DNA of 64,000 nt, taken from positions 372,001 to 436,000 of the forward strand of contig JBMNFF010000001.1 in the NCBI GenBank assembly GCA_050949165.1, given 5' to 3'. The position numbers and the translations under genes were made by a program. The notes below the pieces were generated by a model. It ran no database searches. It had not been told where the DNA came from and saw only the letters and a list, made by a program, of their open reading frames with translations. Each line of letters begins with the position of its first letter. Positions within the stretch are counted from its first letter, which is position 1. This document shows positions 16,081-24,176 of this stretch, one piece after another. Origin of the DNA: DAIOXA01 sp050949165 (GTDB taxonomy: Bacteria; Bacillota; Proteinivoracia; UBA4975).

Positions 16081-16992
16081 TTACACCTCACCCAATGATT
16101 TTACTAGCTCTTGGTACGAATCGTTGAGCCTCTGCAACAGGTTAAAATCCTTATTGGCCAGATTGGCGGCCAGAATCTCTGCAGGCACCTTGTCCAAATG
16201 GCGCTGTAAGTAGAAACTGCTGAGCTCCAAAATCTCAAACTTGGCAGCCTGCTTGCGCTTCTCAGCCAGGCGACCCTGCTGCCGCAGCCATACTCCATGT
16301 TCATGAATATTGGCCAGGAGGCAATCTATCCCCTTGCCCTGAAGGGCAACGGTCTGACACAAGGGAGTGACCCACCCGTCCTTGTGCCTGATGGCCGACT
16401 CCTGGATGGCGGAATAGAGGGCGTCCACTCCGGGCAGGTCAGCCTTGTTGATTACGAAGATATCGGCGATTTCCATAATCCCCGACTTAAAGGCCTGGAT
16501 GTCGTCGCCCAGGTTGGGGACCGCCACCACCAAGGTGGTGTCTGCTATCGAAGCGATCTTCACCTCGGATTGGCCGGCGCCCACCGTCTCGACGACAATG
16601 TAGTCGAAGCCAAAGTTCATGACTGCCCTGATGATGCTGACCACCGAGCTGTTGACGCCGCCGGTATTGCCCCGGTTGCTGAGGGAGCGAATATAGACGT
16701 TGGGGTTGGACCCCAAGGTCTGCATCCTGATCCTGTCTCCCAGGATTGCCCCGCCGGAATAAGGGCTGGAAGGGTCCACCAGCAGGGCGGCCACCTTGTG
16801 CTCTTGGGCCAGATTCTGCACCAACTGGTTGCACAGGGTGCTCTTGCCGGCCCCAGGCGGGCCGGTGACGCCAATGACGTGGACCCTTGTATCGTCCAAA
16901 GGGCAATTGGCCAACTGGGTCAGGGTCTCGGTGTCCATATTCTCAATCCTGGATATGGTACGGGCCAGTTGCCGCTGCCAGGAATTATGCAT
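16081..16992 (-). CDS. meaB: Methylmalonyl-CoA mutase-associated GTPase MeaB
   Basis: A 303-residue G3E P-loop GTPase. Walker A is VTGPPGAGKSTL near 42-53, the switch regions include VDPSSPYSGGAILGDRIRM and VETVGAGQSE, and the guanine-specificity motif is VINKAD. MeaB gates delivery of adenosylcobalamin to methylmalonyl-CoA mutase and protects it from inactivation. The start overlaps the end of the cobalamin-binding subunit gene by 8 bases. It fits the mutase operon exactly and I see nothing unusual in it. Confidence 0.96.
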   Translation of the reverse strand: MHNSWQRQLARTISRIENMDTETLTQLANCPLDDTRVHVIGVTGPPGAGKSTLCNQLVQNLAQEHKVAALLVDPSSPYSGGAILGDRIRMQTLGSNPNVYIRSLSNRGNTGGVNSSVVSIIRAVMNFGFDYIVVETVGAGQSEVKIASIADTTLVVAVPNLGDDIQAFKSGIMEIADIFVINKADLPGVDALYSAIQESAIRHKDGWVTPLCQTVALQGKGIDCLLANIHEHGVWLRQQGRLAEKRKQAAKFEILELSSFYLQRHLDKVPAEILAANLANKDFNLLQRLNDSYQELVKSLGEV

Positions 16993-17386
16993 CGCCCTTT
17001 TTCACTCTTTCCTTGACAAAGGCGACGATATCCTCCAGGGGAGTGCCTGGAGTAAAGACGGCCTGCACGCCTGCTTCCAAAAGGTCCGGGATATCGCTGT
17101 CTGGGATGACGCCGCCGCCGAAGACAGGGATATCCTCTGCTCCTTCCTCCTTCAAGAGCTGGACGACCTTGGGAAAGAGGGAATTATGGGCGCCGGAAAG
17201 GCAACTCAGTCCCACCATATCCACATCTTCCTGGATGGCGGCGCGAACAATCTGCTCCGGGGACTGGCGCAATCCGGTATATATTACCTCCATGCCGGCG
17301 TCCCGCAGGGCGCGGGCGACCACCTTTGCGCCCCGGTCATGGCCGTCCAAACCAGGTTTTGCCACGAGTACTCTTATGGGAACCAT
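16985..17386 (-). CDS. Methylmalonyl-CoA mutase, cobalamin-binding subunit
   Basis: A 133-residue stand-alone B12-binding domain. The cobalamin motif is present as LDGHDRGAKV (His is the lower axial cobalt ligand), followed by VGLSCLSGAH and VFGGGVIPDSD. It pairs with the separate catalytic subunit encoded immediately upstream to make a split mutase, an arrangement common in archaea and many anaerobic Firmicutes. The gap to the catalytic gene is 15 bases, and its 3-prime end overlaps meaB. Confidence 0.95.
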   Translation of the reverse strand: MVPIRVLVAKPGLDGHDRGAKVVARALRDAGMEVIYTGLRQSPEQIVRAAIQEDVDMVGLSCLSGAHNSLFPKVVQLLKEEGAEDIPVFGGGVIPDSDIPDLLEAGVQAVFTPGTPLEDIVAFVKERVKKGDA

Positions 17387-17401
17387 CTGGATCCGCCTCC
17401 T

Positions 17402-19054
17402 TTAGATCAAATCTCTTGCCTGGTATTCTCCATATACTTCCCGGAGAACACCGCAGATTTCGCCCAGGGTAGCATAAGCGCGCACTGCGTCCAACACCGG
17501 CGGGAACAGATTGGCTTCTTCCCTGGCGGCAGCAGCCACTGCGGCCAAAGCCTTTTCAACCTGGTTCTGATCCCGCTGGCTCTTGAGCTCCCGGAGACGC
17601 TGTTCCTGGGCAGCCTGGACCGCCGGATCCACCCGCAGCAATTCGGGCTGAGACTCTTCCTCAATGGTAAACTGGTTCTGGCCTACGATTATCTGCTCCT
17701 TGGTCTCGACCTTCATCTGATACTGATAGGCGCTGTCCTGAATCTGTCGCTGAATGTAGCCGGAATTGATGGCAGAGACGGCGCCGCCCATTTCATCGAT
17801 TTTGGCCAATTCTTCCTTGACCCGTTTCTCGATCTCGGCGGTGAGGCTCTCGACATAATAGCTGCCGCCCAAGGGGTCGACCACATCGGCAACTCCGGTC
17901 TCATAGGCCAGGATCTGCTGGGTCCTGAGGGCAATGCGCACCGAATCTTCGCTGGGCAATGCCAGGGCCTCGTCCCGGGAGTTGGTGTGCAGGGACTGGG
18001 TCCCGCCCAGGACAGCGGCCAGGGCCTGAAGGGCAACCCGAACCACGTTATTGTCGGGCTGCTGAGCCGTTAAGGTTGAACCTGCTGTCTGGGTGTGGAA
18101 GCGCAGGAGCATGGACTTGGGGTTCTCGGCGCCAAAGCGCTCCCGCATAATCTCTGCCCACAGCTTCCTGGCCGCCCGGAATTTGGCGATCTCTTCAAAG
18201 AGGTTGGAATGGGCGTTAAAGAAGAAGGACAGTCTGGGCGCAAAGTCATCCACCTTCAGGCCAGCTTTGATGGCGGACTCCACATAGGAAATGGCATTGG
18301 CCAGGGTAAAGGTAACTTCCTGCACCGCCGTGGCTCCCGCCTCGCGGATGTGGTAACCGCTGATGCTGATGGTGTTCCAGTTAGGGACATTCTCGGCGCA
18401 GAAGCCAAAGATATCGGTGATGATCTTCAAAGAGGGCTCCGGCGGGAAAATATAGGTTCCCCGGGCGACATATTCCTTGAGGATATCGTTTTGGATTGTG
18501 CCCTTGAGGGCGGTCCAGTCGACCCCCTGCTTCTCGGCAACCACCAGGTACATCGCCAAGAGCACAATGGCCGGGGCGTTGATGGTCATAGACGTGCTGA
18601 CTTTGTCCAGGGGAATGTCCTTTAGCAGGACTTCCATATCGGCCAAAGAGTCAATGGCCACCCCCACCTTGCCCACTTCGCCGTCGGACAGGGGGTGATC
18701 AGAGTCCAGTCCGATTTGGGTGGGCAGGTCAAAGGCCACACTCAACCCCGTCTGGCCCTGGGAGAGTAAGTATTTATAGCGCTCATTGGACTCCTCGGCA
18801 GTGGCAAAGCCGGCGTATTGCCGCATGGTCCACAACCTGCCCCGGTACATATTGCGCTGAACCCCCCGGGTATAGGGGAATTCTCCGGGAAGGGGGAAAG
18901 TATCCGCCGAGGGCGTAAAGTCTAATTCAGTGTACACCGTCTGCAGGGGAATTCCCGAGCTGTTGACAAAATTTTGCTTGCGCTCAGGGAACCTCTCCTT
19001 GGCTTTTTCCAACTTGGCTTGCCATGTGGCAAGCAATTCTTTTTTATCAGCCAA
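17402..19054 (-). CDS. Methylmalonyl-CoA mutase, catalytic subunit
   Basis: A 550-residue catalytic (TIM-barrel) chain without its own B12 domain. Signature segments include FPYTRGVQRNMYRGRLWTMR near the N-terminus, LSVAFDLPTQIGLDSDHP, and RFHTQTAGSTLTAQQPDNN. It isomerises succinyl-CoA and (R)-methylmalonyl-CoA with adenosylcobalamin. The start is TTG at 19054, eight bases after GGAGG; an earlier in-frame TTG overlaps that site. A strong hairpin lies in the 44-base gap behind gdhA. Isobutyryl-CoA mutase is the main alternative for such split enzymes, but mce, meaB and mmd next door support methylmalonyl-CoA. Confidence 0.94.
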   Translation of the reverse strand: MADKKELLATWQAKLEKAKERFPERKQNFVNSSGIPLQTVYTELDFTPSADTFPLPGEFPYTRGVQRNMYRGRLWTMRQYAGFATAEESNERYKYLLSQGQTGLSVAFDLPTQIGLDSDHPLSDGEVGKVGVAIDSLADMEVLLKDIPLDKVSTSMTINAPAIVLLAMYLVVAEKQGVDWTALKGTIQNDILKEYVARGTYIFPPEPSLKIITDIFGFCAENVPNWNTISISGYHIREAGATAVQEVTFTLANAISYVESAIKAGLKVDDFAPRLSFFFNAHSNLFEEIAKFRAARKLWAEIMRERFGAENPKSMLLRFHTQTAGSTLTAQQPDNNVVRVALQALAAVLGGTQSLHTNSRDEALALPSEDSVRIALRTQQILAYETGVADVVDPLGGSYYVESLTAEIEKRVKEELAKIDEMGGAVSAINSGYIQRQIQDSAYQYQMKVETKEQIIVGQNQFTIEEESQPELLRVDPAVQAAQEQRLRELKSQRDQNQVEKALAAVAAAAREEANLFPPVLDAVRAYATLGEICGVLREVYGEYQARDLI

Positions 19055-19074
19055 TCTCTTCACCTCCAATTGTT

Positions 19075-19095
19075 TATCCCCCCTGAGGGGGGATA
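19075..19095 (-). other. Strong GC hairpin between gdhA and the mutase gene
   Basis: A perfect 9-bp stem (TATCCCCCC with GGGGGGATA, 3-base loop) lies 4 bases after the gdhA stop and has no U-tract. It looks like an mRNA stability or processing element, or a pause site, rather than a simple terminator, since the next seven genes have no other obvious promoter. Confidence 0.6.
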
Positions 19096-19098
19096 TCC

Positions 19099-20358
19099 TT
19101 AGCTCAGCCAGCCCCTGGCTTCCATGGCTTCCGCCAAGAGCTTAATCCCGACCATAAATGCGGCCGAGCGCATGTCTACTGAGTATTCCTGGCTGATATT
19201 ATACACGTTTTCAAAAGCGGTGACCATCTTCCGCTCCAGGCGCTCCATGACTTCTTCCTTGGTCCAGTAGTAATTCTGCAGGTTCTGCACCCATTCAAAA
19301 TAGGAGACCGTTACGCCGCCTGCGCTGGCCAAAATGTCCGGGAGGATGAAGACGCCATTTTTGATGAGGATTTCGTTGCCCTCGGGGGTGGTGGGACCGT
19401 TGGCGGCCTCAGCCACAATCTTGGCCTTGATGCTGCCGGCATTTTGGGCGGTGATCTGATTCTCCATGGCTGCGGGGATTAACACGTCGCAGTCCAAGGC
19501 GAAGAGCTCTTCGGTGGTAATTACTGCGGTGCCGGGGTATTTTGCTGCAATAGTCTCATCCTTGAATTTGACAGCGTCATCGCGCTTCTCAACTTCATAG
19601 GGGTTAAAGCCATTGGGATTGTAGAGGCCGCCATTGAGGTCGGTAACTGCGATAATCTTGGCCCCCATGTCGTGGAGGATGGTGGACAGGTTGCCGCCGG
19701 CGTTTCCAAAACCCTGAATGGCAATTCTTGCGCCTTTAATGTCAATGCCCAGCTTGGCAGCAGCTTCGCGGATTACAATACAGCACCCGGTGGCGGTGGC
19801 CTTTTCCCGGCCCTGGGAACCGCCCAGAATCAAGGGCTTGCCTGTAACCACGCCAAAGGCATTGTATCCGGACAACTTGCTGAACTCGTCCATAACCCAG
19901 GACATGACCTGAGCGTTGGTAGCTACGTCAGGAGCAGGAATATCTTTTTCGGGGCCGATGAAGGGGGCAATTTCCCGGATGTAATTCCTGGTGAGCTGTT
20001 CTTTTTCCCGCAAGGAAAGCTGCTTGGGATCGCAAGCGATGCCGCCCTTGCCGCCGCCGTAAGGCAGGCCGACGATGGCGCCCTTAAAGGTCATCCACAT
20101 GGACAAGGCCTTGGTTTCATCGGCGGTAACTGAGGGATGGAATCGCATGCCCCCCTTAGCGGGCCCCAAGGCGTCATTGTGCTGGGAACGGTAGCCCATA
20201 AATACCTTGGTGGAGCCATCGTCCATTTTCACCGGCACGGCTACTTCGATGACCCGCATGGGTTGCTTGAGGATTTCATACACCGCAGGTTTGCAATTCA
20301 GCTTGTCACAGGCATCCTTGATTTGCTTTTGCGCAGTCTCAAAAATATTGTCTGACAT
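19099..20358 (-). CDS. gdhA: Glu/Leu/Phe/Val dehydrogenase, probably glutamate dehydrogenase
   Basis: A 419-residue amino-acid dehydrogenase. The substrate-binding PYGGGKGGIACDP loop holds the catalytic lysine region, DIPAPDVATNAQVMSW follows, and the Rossmann domain carries IQGFGNAGG. It oxidatively deaminates glutamate to 2-oxoglutarate (or the reverse). The ATG at 20358 has GGGGAGG nine bases before it. It lies between a 2-oxoacid:ferredoxin oxidoreductase and methylmalonyl-CoA mutase, so glutamate is the most economical substrate. Branched-chain amino-acid specificity cannot be excluded from sequence alone. Confidence 0.92.
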   Translation of the reverse strand: MSDNIFETAQKQIKDACDKLNCKPAVYEILKQPMRVIEVAVPVKMDDGSTKVFMGYRSQHNDALGPAKGGMRFHPSVTADETKALSMWMTFKGAIVGLPYGGGKGGIACDPKQLSLREKEQLTRNYIREIAPFIGPEKDIPAPDVATNAQVMSWVMDEFSKLSGYNAFGVVTGKPLILGGSQGREKATATGCCIVIREAAAKLGIDIKGARIAIQGFGNAGGNLSTILHDMGAKIIAVTDLNGGLYNPNGFNPYEVEKRDDAVKFKDETIAAKYPGTAVITTEELFALDCDVLIPAAMENQITAQNAGSIKAKIVAEAANGPTTPEGNEILIKNGVFILPDILASAGGVTVSYFEWVQNLQNYYWTKEEVMERLERKMVTAFENVYNISQEYSVDMRSAAFMVGIKLLAEAMEARGWLS

Positions 20359-20394
20359 CTCTATTAGCCTCCCCAATTTGTAATGAGAAAACTT

Positions 20395-20412
20395 GCTTAT
20401 CCTCGGATAAGC
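20395..20412 (-). terminator. Partial terminator or processing hairpin after the kor genes
   Basis: A 7-bp stem (GCTTATC with GATAAGC, 4-base loop) spans the korC stop codon and is followed by AAGTTTTCTC on the minus strand. The U-tract is short, so it may lower, rather than stop, transcription into gdhA. Confidence 0.5.
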
Positions 20413-20942
20413 TGATGACCGATTTCTATCCCGGCCGCCAGGGCTTGCATATTGAGTTCGATGGTGGCTGCAGGGACCCGGGCCTGAATGGCAGCCTTGA
20501 GGTGGTCGGGATTGACAATATTGGCGACGGTATTCAAGACACCCAGGACCAGGATGTTGGCCACCATGGGCCGGGCCAACTTGGCTACCGTGGAAAAGAT
20601 TGGCGCCTTATAGACTTTTACTTGGTCGGAGATGGCGGCAGTGTCGATTTCTTCGTCGGTGATCAAGGTCGCCCCCGGCGCCAGCGTGCCGGAGTACTTG
20701 TTGAGAGACTCCTGAGTCATGGCAACCATCAAATTGCAGTTTTGCACCTTGGGATAGGCCAACTCGCCGGAAGAAATCAGTACTTCGGCTCTGCTGGCGC
20801 CTCCCCGGGCTTCGGGGCCATAGCTCTGGGTCTGGATGACATTGTATCCGTCCTCCAGAGCAGCGGCGGCCAGGATAATTCCCGCCAAGATAGCCCCTTG
20901 ACCGCCGGAACCGCTGATAATCACTTCCCAGTTTTTATTCAC
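20397..20942 (-). CDS. korC: 2-oxoacid:ferredoxin oxidoreductase, gamma subunit
   Basis: A 181-residue gamma (domain III) subunit with the SGSGGQGAILAG nucleotide-like motif at the N-terminus and SYGPEARGGASRAEVLIS, typical of KorC/VorC proteins. The start is GTG, overlapping the beta subunit gene by 8 bases. In the complex it helps bind the CoA substrate. It belongs to the four-gene korD-A-B-C set; 2-oxoglutarate is inferred as substrate from gdhA and the succinyl-CoA-using mutase next door. Confidence 0.92.
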   Translation of the reverse strand: MNKNWEVIISGSGGQGAILAGIILAAAALEDGYNVIQTQSYGPEARGGASRAEVLISSGELAYPKVQNCNLMVAMTQESLNKYSGTLAPGATLITDEEIDTAAISDQVKVYKAPIFSTVAKLARPMVANILVLGVLNTVANIVNPDHLKAAIQARVPAATIELNMQALAAGIEIGHQLIRG

Positions 20943-21732
20943 CCTTATGCCCCCCCGCCAGAGATTTTATGCTTTCAAAGTAAACAGAGCAGAATTCAGG
21001 ACGCGTCACCTGGGTAAAGACGCCCAGGGGAATTTTGCCTTCTTCTTTGCCGCTGAGGGATGTATTTTCCTTTTGCCAGTGCAACATATCCACGGCGGAA
21101 CCCATTTTGTTCTTGCGGCCATAGTAGGTGGGACACTGGCTGATGGCTTCGATGACGCTGAAACCCTTATGGTCCAAACCTTGACTGATTGCTTTTTCCA
21201 ACTGGCGTGGGTAAGCGGCAGCGCCTCTGGCGACGAAGGTGGCGCCTGCGCCCTTGACCAATTCCACCAGGTCAAAGGGGAAGTCAAAGTTCCCGTAGGG
21301 AGCAGTTGTGGCCTTTTTCAAATGGGGGGTCAGGGGAGAATACTGACCGCTGGTCATACCGTATATGCTGTTGTTGAAGACGATAACCGTCAGGTCGATA
21401 TTGCGCCGGGCCCCGTGGATCAGGTGATTGCCGCCGATGGCCGAGCTGTCGCCATCTCCCGTCAGGACCACTACGGTCAACTCGGGATTTGCCATCTTGA
21501 TTCCCGTGGCAAAGGGGATGGCCCGACCGTGGGTGGTGTGCAGGGTGTTGAAATCGAGATATCCCGGAGCCCTGGCCGAACAGCCGATACCGGAGACGAT
21601 TACCACCTTGTCGGGGTCCACATCCTTGGCTGCCAAGGCGCGGAGAAAGGCGGCCAGGATAATCCCATGACCGCAACCTGGACACCAGATATGCGGCATT
21701 TTATTGGCTCTAAGCATATCCTTGTAGTTCAT
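20935..21732 (-). CDS. korB: 2-oxoacid:ferredoxin oxidoreductase, beta subunit (TPP-binding)
   Basis: A 265-residue thiamine-diphosphate subunit. The TPP motif runs from GDGDSSAIGG to VFNNSIYGMT, and the N-terminal WCPGCGHG supplies two of the cysteines ligating the internal 4Fe-4S cluster. With KorA it decarboxylates a 2-oxoacid and passes electrons to ferredoxin, making the acyl-CoA. The start overlaps the alpha stop codon (TAATG), so the two are translationally coupled. The family also contains 2-oxoisovalerate enzymes. Confidence 0.93.
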   Translation of the reverse strand: MNYKDMLRANKMPHIWCPGCGHGIILAAFLRALAAKDVDPDKVVIVSGIGCSARAPGYLDFNTLHTTHGRAIPFATGIKMANPELTVVVLTGDGDSSAIGGNHLIHGARRNIDLTVIVFNNSIYGMTSGQYSPLTPHLKKATTAPYGNFDFPFDLVELVKGAGATFVARGAAAYPRQLEKAISQGLDHKGFSVIEAISQCPTYYGRKNKMGSAVDMLHWQKENTSLSGKEEGKIPLGVFTQVTRPEFCSVYFESIKSLAGGHKGE

Positions 21733-22856
21733 TAGAGTAGCCCCCTTATAGCCTCTTCTAACTGGGCGGGAGTGATCATTTCACCGTCGTTGCGCAGCAC
21801 CGAGTGAATTTTGTCCCGGGGCACAGATTTGGATACCTCGTCGGCCAATTGGCCCAGGGTCATCTCGGGAATGACAAAATGCGCCTTGGTCTCTGCATAC
21901 ACCTTCTCCAGGTATTCGTGGGGGAAGGGCCAGGCCGTCAAGATCTGAATCAGGCCGACCTTTTCTCCCCGCTCCCTGGCCTGCTTCTGGACCTGGCGGG
22001 CAGTGCGCACCGGCGAACCAAAGGCCAGGAAGATAACTTGGGCATCTTCGACATCGTAGGCGTTGTACTTGATGATCTCATGGCGATTGGCTTCGATCTT
22101 GCCGCAAATTCGTTCCAAGAGTGACTCTATGATCTTGGGATTGCTGGTGGGGAAGCCCGTCTCGTCATGGCTGAGGCCGGTAATATGGTAGCGATATCCC
22201 GTTCCAAAGGGCGCCAAGGCGGGAATCATATCTTCGCCTGTGGCATAGGGGCGATAATCCTCGGCAGGTACACTCGGCCGCTTCCGGTCGATGACCTCCT
22301 CGGGTTCGGTGAGGACGATGCCCTCCCGCATGTGGCCCACCACTTCGTCATAGAGAAGAATAACGGGAACCATGTACTTTTCTGCCAGATTAAAGGCCCG
22401 GATGGTCTCGTCATACACTTCCTGGACACTGCTGGGGGTGAGAACTATCACGGGATGGTCGCCGTGGGATCCCCAACGGGTCTGCATAAAGTCGCTCTGG
22501 CTGCCCTTGGTTGGGGTACCGGTGCTGGGGCCGCCCCGGCAGACGTCGACGATTACCACGGGAATTTCTGTCATGGCGGCAAAGCCGAGATTTTCCTGCA
22601 TCAGGGAAAATCCGGGGCCGCTGGTGGCTGTCATGGCCTTTGCCCCTGCAATGGAAGCGCCGACAGTTGCGGCGATGCTGGCGATCTCATCTTCCATCTG
22701 CATAAAAACACCGCCAACCAGAGGTAATCTTTCGGCCATTCCTTCGGCGATTTCTGTTGACGGAGTAATGGGGTAACCGGCATAAAACCGCACCCCTGCC
22801 TTCAGGGCGCCTTCTACGCAGGCTTCGTTGCCCTGGATCAGTTTCTTCTTATTCAT
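21732..22856 (-). CDS. korA: 2-oxoacid:ferredoxin oxidoreductase, alpha subunit
   Basis: A 374-residue alpha subunit combining domains I and II. It starts NKKKLIQGNEACVEGALKAG, followed by YPITPSTEI and the conserved TSGPGFSLMQE and RGGPSTGTPT motifs of the KorA/VorB group. The ATG at 22856 is used because AGGTGG lies eight bases upstream; an earlier in-frame GTG overlaps that site. It overlaps the ferredoxin subunit gene by 8 bases. The function is shared with KorB. Confidence 0.93.
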   Translation of the reverse strand: MNKKKLIQGNEACVEGALKAGVRFYAGYPITPSTEIAEGMAERLPLVGGVFMQMEDEIASIAATVGASIAGAKAMTATSGPGFSLMQENLGFAAMTEIPVVIVDVCRGGPSTGTPTKGSQSDFMQTRWGSHGDHPVIVLTPSSVQEVYDETIRAFNLAEKYMVPVILLYDEVVGHMREGIVLTEPEEVIDRKRPSVPAEDYRPYATGEDMIPALAPFGTGYRYHITGLSHDETGFPTSNPKIIESLLERICGKIEANRHEIIKYNAYDVEDAQVIFLAFGSPVRTARQVQKQARERGEKVGLIQILTAWPFPHEYLEKVYAETKAHFVIPEMTLGQLADEVSKSVPRDKIHSVLRNDGEMITPAQLEEAIRGLL

Positions 22857-23061
22857 CTTTTTTACCACCTTTGGTCACCGTAATAGCAAAATCAGGACAA
22901 TGGTACTCGCAGAGCATACAGCCGATGCACTGCTCGGGATAGGCAAAATAGGCCTTGCCGTTTTTCAGAGGGGCCAATGCCTTCTTGGGGCAGACATCGA
23001 TGCAGATCCCGCATGCCTTACAGCGCTCAGGGATGATGTCAACCTGAAATTTGCTTGCCAT
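22849..23061 (-). CDS. korD: 4Fe-4S ferredoxin subunit (delta) of 2-oxoacid:ferredoxin oxidoreductase
   Basis: A 70-residue protein with two complete CxxCxxCxxxCP motifs, CKACGICIDVCP (near residue 14) and CIGCMLCEYHCP (near 44), that bind two 4Fe-4S clusters. It relays electrons from the thiamine site to free ferredoxin. It is the first structural gene behind gntR (4-base gap) and overlaps korA. Length and motif spacing are normal. Confidence 0.94.
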   Translation of the reverse strand: MASKFQVDIIPERCKACGICIDVCPKKALAPLKNGKAYFAYPEQCIGCMLCEYHCPDFAITVTKGGKKDE

Positions 23062-23065
23062 TCTC

Positions 23066-24046
23066 TCACTCCCATTTTTTTAAGTTTTTTTGCTTTAACT
23101 CCATCAGAGTGGTTTTGAGAAGGTCAATGGAGGCCTGATCCGGAGAAAAGATAAACTCTATGATATCCTTGCGGGTCAGGTTGACCAGTTCCTGTTTCCG
23201 CCCCGGTGAAGTTATAATGTGGTCGACGCTGTCGATCTGGCTGAGCAGGGTTTCCCTGTCTGCCGGGCCCAAGAATGTGGAAAAGCGCAGATGGTGGATT
23301 CCGGCATTGCGCAGGGCAGCCAGCATCTTGTCGGCATAACTGGAAGAGATGCAGAAGACACCTACTTTGGCTCCATTGGGCAGGCGGGCGATGCGCACGA
23401 TGGAATCCAGCAGCGGACTGAGGGCCAGGGCGATGATTTCGGTGCCCAAGGAGCCCACAATCTCTTTAACGGATTGAAGATGAAACAAGGTGGTTATCAC
23501 TATGTCCGCCTGCCGAATCATGTCCAGAAATTTGTCGGGATTGGTCTCCAGTTCGCCCAGGAGGATTGGTTGGATGATGACGCCCACACTTTGGGCCAGT
23601 TCCCGGGCGAAGTACTCCACCTGCTCTCGGTTGCATTCAATGAGAACGATATTGGCCTGAGAGAGGATCTCCCGCTTCTCCCTGGCTCGGACATGGGTAA
23701 AGGCCATGAAATCGTCAAGGCTGAATCCCAGGGTGATGGCTTCTTCCATGGCCATGTCTATGATTCTGAGCAACCTTTCCTTGCGGCTTTCCCGGCGCAC
23801 AGCCTCGTCGGACTCGGCCACAAAGGTCCCCCGCCCCTGGTGACAGACCAGGATTCCTTCGGCTTCCAGCTCGCGGAAGGCCATGCTCACTGTGTTGCGA
23901 CTGATTTTGAGCTGCTCGGCCAGGCTGCGCTCGGTGGGAATCTTGCTGCCGGGTCCCCAGACATTGCGGGCGATTAAATCCTTGATGATTTCTTTGACTT
24001 GGATGTACAGAGGAATCCCTGTTTCCCGATTCACCTCTAACTTCAT
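23066..24046 (-). CDS. GntR-family transcriptional regulator of the kor-gdh-mut-mmd operon
   Basis: A 326-residue protein. Residues about 5-75 are a GntR winged helix-turn-helix (GIPLYIQVKEIIKDLI, PTERSLAEQLKISRNTVSMA, GRGTFV). The remaining 250 residues form a predicted alpha/beta effector domain (ANIVLIECN, ADIVITTLFH, GAKVGVFCISSSY) that I do not recognise as FadR, HutC or MocR type. The gene leads the operon with a 4-base gap to korD. ATG at 24046 has GGGGTG close by; an upstream in-frame TTG is less likely. Control of its own operon is inferred from position and from the palindrome upstream. Confidence 0.88.
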   Translation of the reverse strand: MKLEVNRETGIPLYIQVKEIIKDLIARNVWGPGSKIPTERSLAEQLKISRNTVSMAFRELEAEGILVCHQGRGTFVAESDEAVRRESRKERLLRIIDMAMEEAITLGFSLDDFMAFTHVRAREKREILSQANIVLIECNREQVEYFARELAQSVGVIIQPILLGELETNPDKFLDMIRQADIVITTLFHLQSVKEIVGSLGTEIIALALSPLLDSIVRIARLPNGAKVGVFCISSSYADKMLAALRNAGIHHLRFSTFLGPADRETLLSQIDSVDHIITSPGRKQELVNLTRKDIIEFIFSPDQASIDLLKTTLMELKQKNLKKWE

Positions 24047-24066
24047 CGCATCACCCCTCTGAGCCA

Positions 24067-24092
24067 AATTGGTTCTACAAACAGGTCCAATT
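24067..24092 (-). promoter_or_regulatory. Candidate operator for the GntR regulator
   Basis: An inverted repeat AATTGG...CCAATT with a 14-base centre lies about 20 bases before the gntR start, just downstream of a perfect TATAAT. This is where an autoregulatory GntR protein would be expected to bind; the assignment is inferred. Confidence 0.45.
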
Positions 24093-24094
24093 CC

Positions 24095-24130
24095 TCTTCC
24101 ATTATACTATATTCGCCTAAAAAATAAATA
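24095..24130 (-). promoter_or_regulatory. Candidate promoter of the gntR-kor-gdh-mut-mmd operon
   Basis: A perfect TATAAT occurs on the minus strand in GTATAATGG about 55 bases before the gntR start. The -35 region is A/T-rich and poor, and overlaps the U-tract of the preceding terminator. That would suit a regulated promoter, but only the -10 is convincing. Confidence 0.45.
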
Positions 24131-24154
24131 ATCCTGCCCGAAAAAGACAGGATT
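24120..24154 (-). terminator. Terminator after the PHP-domain gene
   Basis: A 7-bp stem AATCCTG/CAGGATT with an 11-base loop is followed on the minus strand by ATTATTTATTTTTT. It lies about 22 bases after the stop of the PHP gene and isolates the downstream GntR operon. Confidence 0.8.
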
Positions 24155-24176
24155 TTGTAATAATTGGCCTGACCCA

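Noticed and set aside
16796..18073. 425-codon plus-strand open frame opposite the mutase genes
   Set aside because: It lies across three well-supported minus-strand genes, and its translation shows no family motif; it is a shadow of their codon bias.
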